A DNA stretch of 28,549 bases, taken from Oscillospiraceae bacterium. GTDB taxonomy: Bacteria; Bacillota; Clostridia; Oscillospirales; Oscillospiraceae. Positions 7,356 to 14,785 of the stretch are shown here, piece after piece. The DNA is taken from contig JAEDDG010000030.1 of the NCBI GenBank assembly GCA_016293865.1, positions 1-28,549 of the forward strand, given 5' to 3'. The translations under genes were made by a program, and so were the position numbers. The notes under the pieces were generated by a model. That model saw nothing but the letters and a program-made list of their open reading frames with translations, was not told the DNA's origin and ran no database searches. The first letter of the stretch is position 1. Every line of letters starts with the position of its first letter.

Positions 7356-8045
7356 TCAGCCCACACGGATATAGACCGTTTTGGACAGCGTGCCGATGGT
7401 CAGCGTGACCGTGGCGGACTCTTCGCCCACGACTGTGATCTCGCCGCTTTGCAGCACCACGACCGCATTCGTATCGCTGGATGACCAGACAGCGCCGCCC
7501 TCAGGCAACACAGCATCGCTGGGTGAAACGGAATAACCCAGAGTCAGCACATCGCCGCGGGACATAGAAATCTCATAATCGGTATCATAGCCCTCATAGG
7601 CGATCTCCGCGCCCTGATAGGTAATGATAAAGGATTCCACCGCCACAGTGTCCGGTACGTCGCCGGAGTTCTCACCGGAACCTTCGCCGGAATTTTCACC
7701 GGATCCTTCGCCGGAACCCTCGCCGGAGTTTTCGCCGGAGGCTTCATCCGAACCCTCAAGGTCTGTAACGCCGTCGTTGGACATGTTCACATCGCTTGAG
7801 TCTTCCTTGGGTTTTTCGTCGCTTCTGTCCTTGTCGGCCAGAGACGTAACAACCAGAACAATGACCGCCACAATCAGAATCAAAAGCAGAAGCAGGCCGA
7901 TCACAAATTTCCAGACATTATTGTCGCCGTCAGACGAACGCTTTCCGCGCTGATTCCTTCTGGCGCCGCAATACGGGCATCTGCTGCGCAGACCGGAATA
8001 GCGCCTGTCGCATCTGCCGCATTTAACTTCAGAAATAATCCCCAT
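7356..8045 (-). CDS. Zinc-ribbon membrane protein with Ser/Gly/Glu linker and Ig-like domain
   Basis: The 229-residue protein is unrecognised as a whole but has a clear layout. A Cys4 zinc ribbon (C9, C12, C23, C26) is followed by a basic patch and one transmembrane helix (about 46-69). Next come an acidic Ser-rich segment, a repeat of SGEG/SGEN units (103-128), and a C-terminal beta domain (about 135-229). That domain ends in a Big_2-like pattern (AVWSSSDTNAVVVLQSGEITVVGE, here spanning the last 50 residues in part). The zinc ribbon should be cytoplasmic and the Ig-like domain outside. Clostridial proteins of this plan are usually annotated hypothetical. ATG follows GGAGG. It has its own promoter and is divergent from lexA. 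The role is unknown; envelope attachment is a guess. Confidence 0.75.
   Translation of the reverse strand: MGIISEVKCGRCDRRYSGLRSRCPYCGARRNQRGKRSSDGDNNVWKFVIGLLLLLILIVAVIVLVVTSLADKDRSDEKPKEDSSDVNMSNDGVTDLEGSDEASGENSGEGSGEGSGENSGEGSGENSGDVPDTVAVESFIITYQGAEIAYEGYDTDYEISMSRGDVLTLGYSVSPSDAVLPEGGAVWSSSDTNAVVVLQSGEITVVGEESATVTLTIGTLSKTVYIRVG
7662..7739 (-). repeat. In-frame short tandem repeat coding for SGEG/SGEN units
   Basis: Repeats of 9-15 bases built on the words TCGCCGGA and TCACCGGA (plus-strand view) encode eight Ser-Gly-Glu/Asp units of the linker. Such tracts can change length by slippage in steps of three without breaking the frame. Confidence 0.75.
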
Positions 8046-8097
8046 TGTATCCTCCGTTTCAGCCGTAAATCCGGCATTCCTGCACTTTTACTTTTAT

Positions 8098-8126
8098 ATT
8101 TTACAACATTTGACCGTCTGCGTCAA
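8098..8126 (-). promoter_or_regulatory. Sigma-A-type promoter for the zinc-ribbon gene
   Basis: On the minus strand TTGACG (8121-8126) and TAAAAT (8098-8103) are separated by 17 bases. The start codon is about 50 bases downstream, after a GGAGG site. Confidence 0.7.
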
Positions 8127-8133
8127 TCGGTCA
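8111..8133. promoter_or_regulatory. Inverted repeat over the divergent lexA/zinc-ribbon promoter
   Basis: TGACCG (8111-8116) and CGGTCA (8128-8133) form 6-bp arms with an 11-base spacer. The repeat covers the -35 box of the minus-strand promoter. It could be an operator; chance symmetry is possible at this length. Confidence 0.35.
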
Positions 8134-8177
8134 GATTTAATTTCCTGTTTCATCTTTTTTCCTGGCTGCAGATCTGC

Positions 8178-8183
8178 TATAAT
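8178..8183 (+). promoter_or_regulatory. lexA: Probable lexA -10 box
   Basis: A perfect TATAAT lies 43 bases before the lexA start. No good -35 hexamer is found at 16-18 bases, only a T-run at 8155-8160. No GAAC-N4-GTTC type LexA box of the Gram-positive kind is visible around it. Confidence 0.5.
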
Positions 8184-8226
8184 ACAAACAAGACATCAAA
8201 CGCACCGGAAAGGATGTGCACGCGCC

Positions 8227-8814
8227 GTGATCCAGCTGACCCAGCAGCAAAAAAACATCTGTGAATACATCCGCACCTGCACCTCGCTGCGGGGTTATCC
8301 GCCCACCGTGCGGGAAATCGCCGCCTTTCTGGGCGTCAGCTCCACCTCTACGGTCCAGTTCCATCTGGACAAGCTGGAGCGCATGGGCGTCATCACCCGC
8401 AGCGCAGGCCGCACGCGCTCCGTATCGCTGACAGAGGCCTTCCAGCAGCCGGAGGGAATCCCCGTGGTGGGGTCCGTAGCCGCCGGCGCGCCCATTCTGG
8501 CGGAGGAAAACATCATCGACAGGCTTCTGTACGACCCGGGCGACGACGGAGAATATTTTGCTCTGGTCATCCGGGGCGACAGCATGAAAAATGCCGGCAT
8601 TCTCAACGGCGACACAGTCGTGGTCAAAAAAACGCCCGCCGCCCGCAGCGGCGAGATTGTCATTGCCCTTCTGGAGGACGAGGCCACCTGCAAGCGGCTT
8701 GATACGTCAGCCGGCCATGTGTGGCTCCTGCCGGAAAATGAGGATTACCAGCCCATTGACGGAGAAAACGCCGTCATTCTCGGCCGGGTTTCCGCCGTTG
8801 TCCGTCGGTACTGA
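8227..8814 (+). CDS. lexA: LexA SOS-response repressor
   Basis: The 195-residue protein has the LexA winged helix-turn-helix (GYPPTVREIAAFLGVSS, then STVQFHLDKLERMG) and the self-cleaving peptidase domain. The Ala-Gly scissile bond is A86-G87 (VAAGAP), the nucleophile is S119 (GDSM) and the general base is K156 (EATCKRL), the same numbers as in Escherichia coli LexA. On DNA damage RecA filaments trigger self-cleavage and release of SOS genes. The start is taken as GTG at 8227, where family similarity begins; the nearest purine-rich site (AAAGG) is 13 bases away, so translation may be weak. The frame is open further upstream but crosses the -10 box. It is monocistronic, closed by the terminator at 8844-8879. 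Confidence 0.95.
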   Translation: MIQLTQQQKNICEYIRTCTSLRGYPPTVREIAAFLGVSSTSTVQFHLDKLERMGVITRSAGRTRSVSLTEAFQQPEGIPVVGSVAAGAPILAEENIIDRLLYDPGDDGEYFALVIRGDSMKNAGILNGDTVVVKKTPAARSGEIVIALLEDEATCKRLDTSAGHVWLLPENEDYQPIDGENAVILGRVSAVVRRY

Positions 8815-8843
8815 CCGTCTCTGCGGACGCCCCCACAAAAAAC

Positions 8844-8879
8844 AAAGTCCTGATGCAGCATCACCTGCATCAGGACTTT
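8844..8879. terminator. Bidirectional rho-independent terminator
   Basis: A 14-bp stem (8844-8857 with 8866-8879) has an 8-base loop, with TTTTCTTTC after it on the plus strand and TTTGTTTTTTG on the minus strand. It separates lexA from the convergent AAA+ gene. Confidence 0.85.
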
Positions 8880-8909
8880 TCTTTCTGCAAAGCAGCGCGC
8901 AGCCGCCGG

Positions 8910-10001
8910 TCACAGCCCGGCCTGCATTTCCTCCGCGCGCTCAAGGTCCGCCTTTATGAATGCCTGCAGCTGCTCCACCGTCGGCGCCTCCAGCGCCGCC
9001 AGCCGGTCAGATTGCGCGGCCACTGCGTTTTCAAACAGATTGCGCACATCCCGGGCATTGCCGAAATTCCTGCCGCGCTGCGCATACATCTGCTCAAAAA
9101 GCGCCGCCGCATATTCCCTGCACGCGTCATCCGGCACATAGCCGTTCTTTTCGCACATGGAGAGGAAAATGGCGTTGAGCTGCTCCCCGTTGTAATCCTC
9201 AAAGACAAAATACCGGTTGAACCGCGATTCCAGACCGGGGTTGGAGGAAATGAACTGCTCCATCAGATCCTCATAGCCTGCCACAATGACCACAAAGTCG
9301 TCTCTGTGATCCTCCATGGCCTTCAGGATCGTTTCCACCGCTTCACGGCCGAAATCATTCTGCCCGTTTCCGGAGGTCAGTGCGTACGCTTCATCAATGA
9401 ACAGCACACCGCCCAGCGCGCTTTGAATCGCCTCACTGGTTTTGATGGCCGTCTGACCCACATAGCCGGCCACCAGACCGGAGCGGTCAACCTCCACCAG
9501 CTGCCCCTTGCTGAGCACGCCCACCGCCCTGTACAGACCGGCAATCAGCCGGGCAACCGTGGTTTTTCCCGTTCCCGGGTTTCCCATGAACACAAGATGC
9601 AGGCTCAGCGGCGGGGTGGGCAGCCCGCTCTGCTTCCTGAGTTCACGCACTTTGACAAGGTTAATGAGACTGCGGACGCTGGCCTTGACCCGTTCAAGCC
9701 CCACGAGGCTGTCCAGCCGGGCAAGAAGCGTCTGAACGTCCTCCTCCGGCGCAGGCTCCGCCGCCGGTTCGGCCTGCGCCGCGCCGGCATCCGTCTCAGT
9801 CTCCTGCGGCTCTCCGGCCGCCGGCGTCTCAGCGTCCTTTTTGTCCGCATTCAGCTGCGCCAGGGACTGCTTCAGAAATGCGTCCGTACTGCCCTGCACC
9901 TGATCCATGGCGCTCAGAAGGCTGCGCACATCGTCCATATAGGAAGCCGCCGGACGCAGGCCGCTGAAATCAATGGGTTCCTTTTTGGACTTGTCCTTCA
10001 T
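8910..10001 (-). CDS. CbbX/SpoVK-type AAA+ ATPase
   Basis: The 363-residue protein has a 95-residue N-terminal region with an acidic Ala/Glu/Pro-rich linker (about 55-87), then one AAA+ module. Walker A is GNPGTGKTT (140-148), Walker B is VLFIDEAYAL (199-208), the pore-loop region is SGLVAGYVGQTA, and the arginine-finger strand is NPGLESRFNRYFVF. This arrangement is that of the CbxX/CfxQ group, which includes the rubisco activase CbbX and the sporulation protein SpoVK. No rubisco gene is nearby, so a SpoVK-like remodelling role is more plausible; the client is unknown. It follows asnS by 10 bases, with GGAG upstream of the ATG, and is the last gene of the lipoprotein-asnS operon. Confidence 0.85.
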   Translation of the reverse strand: MKDKSKKEPIDFSGLRPAASYMDDVRSLLSAMDQVQGSTDAFLKQSLAQLNADKKDAETPAAGEPQETETDAGAAQAEPAAEPAPEEDVQTLLARLDSLVGLERVKASVRSLINLVKVRELRKQSGLPTPPLSLHLVFMGNPGTGKTTVARLIAGLYRAVGVLSKGQLVEVDRSGLVAGYVGQTAIKTSEAIQSALGGVLFIDEAYALTSGNGQNDFGREAVETILKAMEDHRDDFVVIVAGYEDLMEQFISSNPGLESRFNRYFVFEDYNGEQLNAIFLSMCEKNGYVPDDACREYAAALFEQMYAQRGRNFGNARDVRNLFENAVAAQSDRLAALEAPTVEQLQAFIKADLERAEEMQAGL

Positions 10002-10011
10002 GCCGCGCTCC

Positions 10012-11406
10012 TTAAAAATCTGCGCTGCCTGTGGTTCTGGGATGGGGCAGCACGTCGCGGATATTGCTGACGCCCGTCAGATACATGATCATCCGCTCAA
10101 AGCCCAGGCCGAATCCAGCATGGCGCACGGAGCCGTAGCGGCGCAGATCCAGATACCACCAGTAATCCTCTTTCTTCAGGCCCAGCTCATCCATGCGCGC
10201 CTCAAGCAGCTCCAGCCGTTCCTCTCTCTGGCTGCCGCCGATAATCTCCCCGATTCCCGGCACAAGGCAGTCCATGGCGGCCACGGTCCTGCCGTCGTCG
10301 TTCATGCGCATGTAAAACGCCTTGATCTCCTTGGGATAATTTGTGACAAAAACAGGCTTTTTGAAATATTTCTCGGTGAGATACCGCTCATGCTCTGTCT
10401 GCAGGTCGATACCCCAGGACACCGGATAATCGAATTTCTGTCCGCTCTTCTGCAGAATCTCGACCGCCTCAGTGTATGTGACGACGCCGAAATCGGAATT
10501 CAGCACGCCTTCCAGACGCTCGATCAGTCCCTTATCCACGAAGCTGTTGAAAAATGTCATCTCATCCGGGCATTTTTCCATCACGGTTTTAATGATATAT
10601 TTAATCATCTGCTCCGCCACATTCATATCGTCCTGCAGCTCGGCAAAAGCCATTTCCGGCTCAATCATCCAGAACTCCGCCGCATGCCGCTGCGTATAGG
10701 ATTCCTCCGCGCGGAACGTCGGTCCGAAGGTGTATACATCACCGAATGCCATGGCAAAGCTCTCGGCACTGAGCTGGCCGGACACGGTCAGGCTCGTCTC
10801 CTTGCCGAAAAAGTCCTTGGAATAATCCACGGTCCCATCCTCCCTGCGGGGCGGGTCGTTGGGATCAATGGTCGTCACGCGGAACATCTCGCCTGCGCCC
10901 TCACAGTCAGACGCAGTGATCAGCGGCGTGTGAACATAGACAAAGCCTCTGTTCTGGAAAAACTCATGGATGGCAAAGGCCGCCACGCTGCGCACCCGGA
11001 ACACCGCAGAAAACAGATTCGTCCGCGGGCGCAGGTGTGCGATTGTGCGCAGGAATTCCACATTGTGGCGCTTTTTCTGCAGGGGATATTCCGGCGCGGA
11101 AGTCCCCTCCACGCTGATTTTCTCAGCCTTCAGCTCCAGCGGCTGCTTGGCCTCCGGCGTCAGCTGGACCGTACCGGTCACCACAAGGGCCGCGCCGACA
11201 TTCTGATGGGCAATCTGCTGGTAATTCTCCAGCTGTCCGGCATCCATCACGACCTGCAGGCTGCGCAGGCAGCTGCCGTCGTTGAGCTCAATAAAGCCGA
11301 AGTTCTTCATGTCGCGCACCGTGCGGATCCATCCGCCGACGGTCACGGTTTTTCCGCCGTACATCTCCTTGTCGGCAAAAATGCCGGCAATTTTTGTCAC
11401 GTCCAT
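10012..11406 (-). CDS. asnS: Asparagine--tRNA ligase
   Basis: This 464-residue class II aminoacyl-tRNA synthetase charges tRNA-Asn with asparagine, using ATP. An OB-fold anticodon-binding domain occupies about residues 15-115. It is followed by the catalytic core with motif 2 (FRAEESYTQRHAAEFWMIEPE) and motif 3 (GFGLGFERMIMYLTG). AsnRS rather than AspRS is indicated by the overall length and by the continuous HTPLITASDCEGAGEMF segment. The C terminus ends in PHPRTTGSADF, close to the usual family ending. The ATG follows a GGGGG site. The lipoprotein gene is 18 bases upstream and the AAA+ gene 10 bases downstream, so all three should share the promoter at 12245-12273. The leader is too short for a T-box. 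Confidence 0.95.
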   Translation of the reverse strand: MDVTKIAGIFADKEMYGGKTVTVGGWIRTVRDMKNFGFIELNDGSCLRSLQVVMDAGQLENYQQIAHQNVGAALVVTGTVQLTPEAKQPLELKAEKISVEGTSAPEYPLQKKRHNVEFLRTIAHLRPRTNLFSAVFRVRSVAAFAIHEFFQNRGFVYVHTPLITASDCEGAGEMFRVTTIDPNDPPRREDGTVDYSKDFFGKETSLTVSGQLSAESFAMAFGDVYTFGPTFRAEESYTQRHAAEFWMIEPEMAFAELQDDMNVAEQMIKYIIKTVMEKCPDEMTFFNSFVDKGLIERLEGVLNSDFGVVTYTEAVEILQKSGQKFDYPVSWGIDLQTEHERYLTEKYFKKPVFVTNYPKEIKAFYMRMNDDGRTVAAMDCLVPGIGEIIGGSQREERLELLEARMDELGLKKEDYWWYLDLRRYGSVRHAGFGLGFERMIMYLTGVSNIRDVLPHPRTTGSADF

Positions 11407-11424
11407 CTATACTTACCCCCAAAG

Positions 11425-12195
11425 TTATTTTTTACGCACAACAATGACCTGATGGCAGTTCATATACGGATCTGTGAAATCCACAAGCTGCGCATCCTCT
11501 TCATTTTCCGACAGGCGGCCCATGGCAAAATCTGCCCTGCCCGTGCGGACCTTCTCAATCAGTTCCTCCTGATTATAGACCGTTATCTCCAGTCCGATTC
11601 CGAGCCAGGCACAGACAGCCCGGGCAATATCCGCATCCATGCCGATGACTGTCCCGTCCGGCTCCTGATGCGCATAGGGCATACAGTCCGCCACCGCCAG
11701 GGTAATCCCCGTTTCTCCGGAAGGCTCCGCGCTTTCATACGCCTGGCCGGATATCCACGCCTGCTCAATGGCGCTGATGGTTCCGTCCTCCGTCAGGGCG
11801 GCAAACGCCGCATTGAGATTTTTTGTCAAATCCACGTTTTCCCTGGCGACCACAGCAGCCAGCGGCACATCCAGAATTCCCTCGTCCAGGATCTTTGTTT
11901 TTTTGTACTGCCTGCGCAGCGCGTTGGCCGTATCGGCGTCAGTCACCACGCAGTCCACACGGGTGCCGGTCAGAAGTCCCTGCATCAGATCGTCCGCGCT
12001 GTCAAACTCAATGACAGACGCGCCTTCCCGCACAAGCTCCGCCTGAAGAGCCGCCGCCTGGCTGCCTGCCAGAACACCTGCCGACTTCCCCGGCAGGTCA
12101 GCCGCCGAATACACCTGATTTTTCGGAACGTTCGCGCAGCCTGCCGCAGAGACAGCCAGCAGCAGCGCCAGCACGACGCACAGAATCTTCCTCAT
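11425..12195 (-). CDS. Lipoprotein with solute-binding domain halves in swapped order
   Basis: A 256-residue lipoprotein: signal helix 3-16 and a lipobox-like AAGC with C20. Its two parts match the SBP_bac_3 (family 3 amino-acid-binding) fold in the wrong order. Residues 31-149 look like the normal second half: DLPGKSAGVLAGSQ, VDCVVTDADTA, then ALTEDGTISAIEQAWISG, which usually ends the domain. Residues 162-256 look like the normal first half: ITLAVADCMPYAHQEPDG, IGMDADIARAVCAWLGI, TGRADFAMG, DFTDPY, ending VIVVRKK. The carboxylate-binding Arg of the usual T-E-E-R motif is D234 here; the partner Asp of VDxxVxD is kept (D86). No permease gene is adjacent. It leads an operon with asnS. It could bind a ligand as a permuted protein or be the remnant of a tandem pair; the ligand is unknown. 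Confidence 0.8.
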   Translation of the reverse strand: MRKILCVVLALLLAVSAAGCANVPKNQVYSAADLPGKSAGVLAGSQAAALQAELVREGASVIEFDSADDLMQGLLTGTRVDCVVTDADTANALRRQYKKTKILDEGILDVPLAAVVARENVDLTKNLNAAFAALTEDGTISAIEQAWISGQAYESAEPSGETGITLAVADCMPYAHQEPDGTVIGMDADIARAVCAWLGIGLEITVYNQEELIEKVRTGRADFAMGRLSENEEDAQLVDFTDPYMNCHQVIVVRKK

Positions 12196-12244
12196 TATGT
12201 AAACTCCTGTTGCCTGGTCTTGAAGACAAATATCCTGAACTGAT

Positions 12245-12273
12245 ATTTTATTCTATTTTGCCGGCAGAATCAA
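12245..12273 (-). promoter_or_regulatory. Sigma-A-type promoter for the lipoprotein-asnS-AAA+ operon
   Basis: On the minus strand TTGATT (12268-12273) and TAAAAT (12245-12250) are separated by 17 bases. The predicted leader is about 45 bases, with a CAGGAG ribosome site. Confidence 0.7.
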
Positions 12274-12311
12274 CAGGTTTGTGCATTTTTGTCTGTTCCT
12301 CCTGTTTTCCG

Positions 12312-12346
12312 CCCTGCATCCCGGCAAAATTTGCCGGGATGCAGGG
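12312..12346. terminator. Strong GC-rich hairpin after the nucleotidyltransferase fusion gene
   Basis: A perfect 14-bp stem (12312-12325 with 12333-12346) encloses AAAATTT, which can extend the pairing. A T5 run follows on the plus strand only. On the minus strand, where the neighbouring gene ends 14 bases before it, the run after the stem is A-rich, so it may stabilise a 3' end rather than terminate strictly by the intrinsic mechanism. Confidence 0.6.
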
Positions 12347-12359
12347 ATTTTTCAGGAAC

Positions 12360-14660
12360 TCACGCCTGCCGCAGCCGACTGTCCAGCTCGCGGACCTGCC
12401 GCTCAAGCGGCGCGCAGAGCTCCGCCGCCGTCTCCGCATCCGTGCTTTCTCCGTAAAACACCAGCGCTCTGGCGACACGGCTCGGCTCAACGCGCACGCA
12501 GCCGCCGCTGCGGACAGCGGTCAGCCCCCCGTCGGGTCCGGGCCGCAGGGCGCTGTCGGATTCCGAAAGCGCCCGCATCACCCGCCCGCGCTCCGAACCG
12601 GAAAGGCGCACCTCATGCCGGACGGCTCCGAAAGCAGGCGTCCGGCGATCATACTCGGCCAGCGTGCGGCCGGCCGTCAGATGCCTGCACAGCCGCACGG
12701 CCAGGAATACGCCGTCAAAATACCAGGGCTGCGCCTGGCGCAGCCCGGCGTGTTCCTCCTCGCCCGGCCGCAGAATCTTTCCGCCGTAAGCTGCGGCAAT
12801 ACGCTCCAGCACGGCCGGCGCTCCGGCCGGCACCGCCGCCGTGCGCACGCCGGCGTCAAACTCAGCCAGAAGCGCGCAGGCCAGCAGGCGGGGCGGCGGA
12901 AGCGTGCGGCCTGTCTCCGTAACGGCCTGCAGCGCTCTGCCGCTTTCCACCGCGGTAAAGCGCACGTCCGCCGTACCGCTGTAAGCCCCCGCCCGCTCCA
13001 GCGCACGCCGGAGTACGCGGTTTTCCGAGCCGGTACCGGAAACGCCGGCCACCGGAGACGCGCCGCCTTCCGCACACACGGAAGCGGCCGCTGCATAGAG
13101 CATATCCATGCCGGCGGCATACGTCTCCGTGCCGGCCAGCCTTCCGTCCGGCCGGAGCGCGCCCGATGCGGCGCCGCTCTCCAGCTGCCGTTCCTGCCGG
13201 CGGGTCAGTTCTTCCCCGTTTGCAGAGAAAAAACGCGCGCAGATCCTGCTGCCGTCCTGCTGAATCCAGAGGCCCAGTCCGCCGCCCAGGGTGCGCACGG
13301 CATAGCACAGGCTGGCCGCACAGCCGCAGTCGGCCAGAATCACCGTGCCGCCGCCGGCGCGCACGCCGCTCGAAAACGCACTGCGCAGAACGGCCGCCGC
13401 CTCTCCCCCGGCGCAGGCCAGCAGCACCGGTTCAAAGGCCGCCGCGGCAGTGCCCAGGCGCAGAAACGCCTCCGGCGTCAGAACGGTGCCGAACGCGCCG
13501 GACAGGACGCTGCGCTCCGTAAACGCCGCGGCTGTGTGAAACGCTCCGCTGCGGATATCGGAAACCGCTTTTGCGCCGGGCTCCAGCTCCAGATCCGGCC
13601 AGAGCCTGGCATGCCCCGTCACAAGGCACCGGCTGCCGACGCTGGTATTCTCTCCGATCACGCAGCCGGGCTCCACCCGCGCGCCTTCGCCGACGGCGGC
13701 GCCTGCGCAGACAATCGCGCCCGACACATCCGCGCCGTCGCGCACGGCCGCGCCGTCAACCACGCTCCGGCAGACCCTGGCGCCTGCGCCGATGCTGCTT
13801 CCGTCGCCGATAACGGCGCCCGGTCCCAGGCTGGCGCCGGGCGAGACAAACACATTCCGGCCCACATAAACCGGCGGCCGGATTTCAGCGCCGTGCAGCT
13901 CGCTGCCCGCCCAGACGCCGGGGGATACCTGCGCCTCGTCCGGCTCCAGTCCCTCTGTGCCGGACAGCGCGTCCAGATTGCAGCGCAGATACTCCTCCGG
14001 GCATCCGATGTCGCACCAGTATCCCTGCGCCCGGAATCCGTAAAGCGGCGCGCCGTCCGCCAGCATCTTCGGGAAAACATCCCTGGCAAAATCTGACGGC
14101 CTGTCCCCGGGTATCCACTGCAGGACTTCCGGCGTACAGATATAGATTCCCGTGTTCACCAGGTCCGTACATACGTCCTCCCACCCCGGCTTTTCAGCAA
14201 AGCGGCTGATCCGGCCGTCCGGCTCCGTCACCACAAGGCCGTATTCCACAGGCCTGTCATGGCTGCAGAGCACGATGCTGGCACGGGCGTGCGCGGCCTT
14301 ATGGGCAGCGACCGCGGCCTTCAGATCAAAAGTACACACGGCGTCGCCGGAAAGCACCAGAAAATCCTCACTGCCGATGAAATCTGCGCAGGCCTTCACC
14401 GCGCCGGCCGTTCCCAGCGGGCGGGTTTCCACGCGGGTTTCAATCCGAACGCCGCGGCTGCCGCCCTCAAACTCCGCACGGATCATCTCCGGCAGGTAGC
14501 CCAGCGTCATGCAGATTTCCGTCACGCCGTTTTTTTTCAGCAGTTCAACCGTACGCTCCAGAACGGTTTTGCCCAGGATTTTGACCATGGGCTTCGGACA
14601 GCGGGCAGTCACCGGGCGCAGGCGCAGACCCTCGCCGCCGGCCAGAATCACAGCTTTCAT
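12360..14660 (-). CDS. Sugar-phosphate nucleotidyltransferase fused to a degenerate phosphomannomutase-like domain
   Basis: A 766-residue three-part protein. Residues 1-235 are a nucleotidyltransferase: LAGGEGLRLRP (6-16), K23 in CPKPM, LSGDAVC (103-109), EKPGW, and CDIGCPEEY. Residues 240-365 are a left-handed beta helix with hexapeptide-like repeats (PGASLGPGAVIGDGSSIGAG). Residues 385-766 follow the phosphohexomutase plan: GAFGT near 388 and a last domain with VRVEPSRVARALVFYGES (722-739). The phosphoserine loop TASHNP is replaced by LWIQQDGS (464-471) and the DGDGDR metal loop is not present. The first part probably makes a nucleotide sugar such as GDP-mannose (exact sugar uncertain); the mutase part looks inactive. 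The start is ATG 14660, six bases after GAGGTG. The codon use is strongly GC-rich. It is divergent from gdpP. Confidence 0.85.
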   Translation of the reverse strand: MKAVILAGGEGLRLRPVTARCPKPMVKILGKTVLERTVELLKKNGVTEICMTLGYLPEMIRAEFEGGSRGVRIETRVETRPLGTAGAVKACADFIGSEDFLVLSGDAVCTFDLKAAVAAHKAAHARASIVLCSHDRPVEYGLVVTEPDGRISRFAEKPGWEDVCTDLVNTGIYICTPEVLQWIPGDRPSDFARDVFPKMLADGAPLYGFRAQGYWCDIGCPEEYLRCNLDALSGTEGLEPDEAQVSPGVWAGSELHGAEIRPPVYVGRNVFVSPGASLGPGAVIGDGSSIGAGARVCRSVVDGAAVRDGADVSGAIVCAGAAVGEGARVEPGCVIGENTSVGSRCLVTGHARLWPDLELEPGAKAVSDIRSGAFHTAAAFTERSVLSGAFGTVLTPEAFLRLGTAAAAFEPVLLACAGGEAAAVLRSAFSSGVRAGGGTVILADCGCAASLCYAVRTLGGGLGLWIQQDGSRICARFFSANGEELTRRQERQLESGAASGALRPDGRLAGTETYAAGMDMLYAAAASVCAEGGASPVAGVSGTGSENRVLRRALERAGAYSGTADVRFTAVESGRALQAVTETGRTLPPPRLLACALLAEFDAGVRTAAVPAGAPAVLERIAAAYGGKILRPGEEEHAGLRQAQPWYFDGVFLAVRLCRHLTAGRTLAEYDRRTPAFGAVRHEVRLSGSERGRVMRALSESDSALRPGPDGGLTAVRSGGCVRVEPSRVARALVFYGESTDAETAAELCAPLERQVRELDSRLRQA

Positions 14661-14732
14661 CTTCAACACCTCGTATGATTATTTGGTTTGAATAGCTTCC
14701 CCTGACATGGGGCAAATAATACGAGATTCTTA

Positions 14733-14761
14733 TTGTACAGACGCTAAATATTTGTTATAAT
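14733..14761 (+). promoter_or_regulatory. Sigma-A-type promoter for the gdpP-ftsH run
   Basis: TTGTAC (14733-14738) and TATAAT (14756-14761) are separated by 17 bases. GGAGG (14774-14778) and the gdpP ATG (14786) follow, so the leader is short. Confidence 0.8.
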
Positions 14762-14785
14762 GGAATACTATCTGGAGGTGTCGGC

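Noticed and set aside
7662..7739. CRISPR-like repeat
   Set aside because: The repeats are contiguous, short and in frame with a coding region, with no spacers; they encode a Ser/Gly/Glu linker.
8910..10001. Rubisco activase (CbbX) role for the AAA+ protein
   Set aside because: No rubisco or Calvin-cycle gene is in the window; only the general CbxX/CfxQ/SpoVK family is supported.
9973..12243. A 756-codon open frame on the plus strand
   Set aside because: It is the antisense shadow of asnS and the lipoprotein gene, both well supported on the minus strand.
12196..12244. T-box riboswitch ahead of the asnS operon
   Set aside because: The promoter at 12245-12273 leaves only about 45 bases of leader, too short for a T-box, and no AGGGTGG-type element is present.
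12210..14096. A 628-codon open frame on the plus strand
   Set aside because: It is antisense to the nucleotidyltransferase fusion and has the compositional signature of a shadow.
14696..14722. Promoter for the nucleotidyltransferase fusion gene on the minus strand
   Set aside because: A TATTAT-like box is present but no acceptable -35 box is found at 16-18 bases, so it was not listed.
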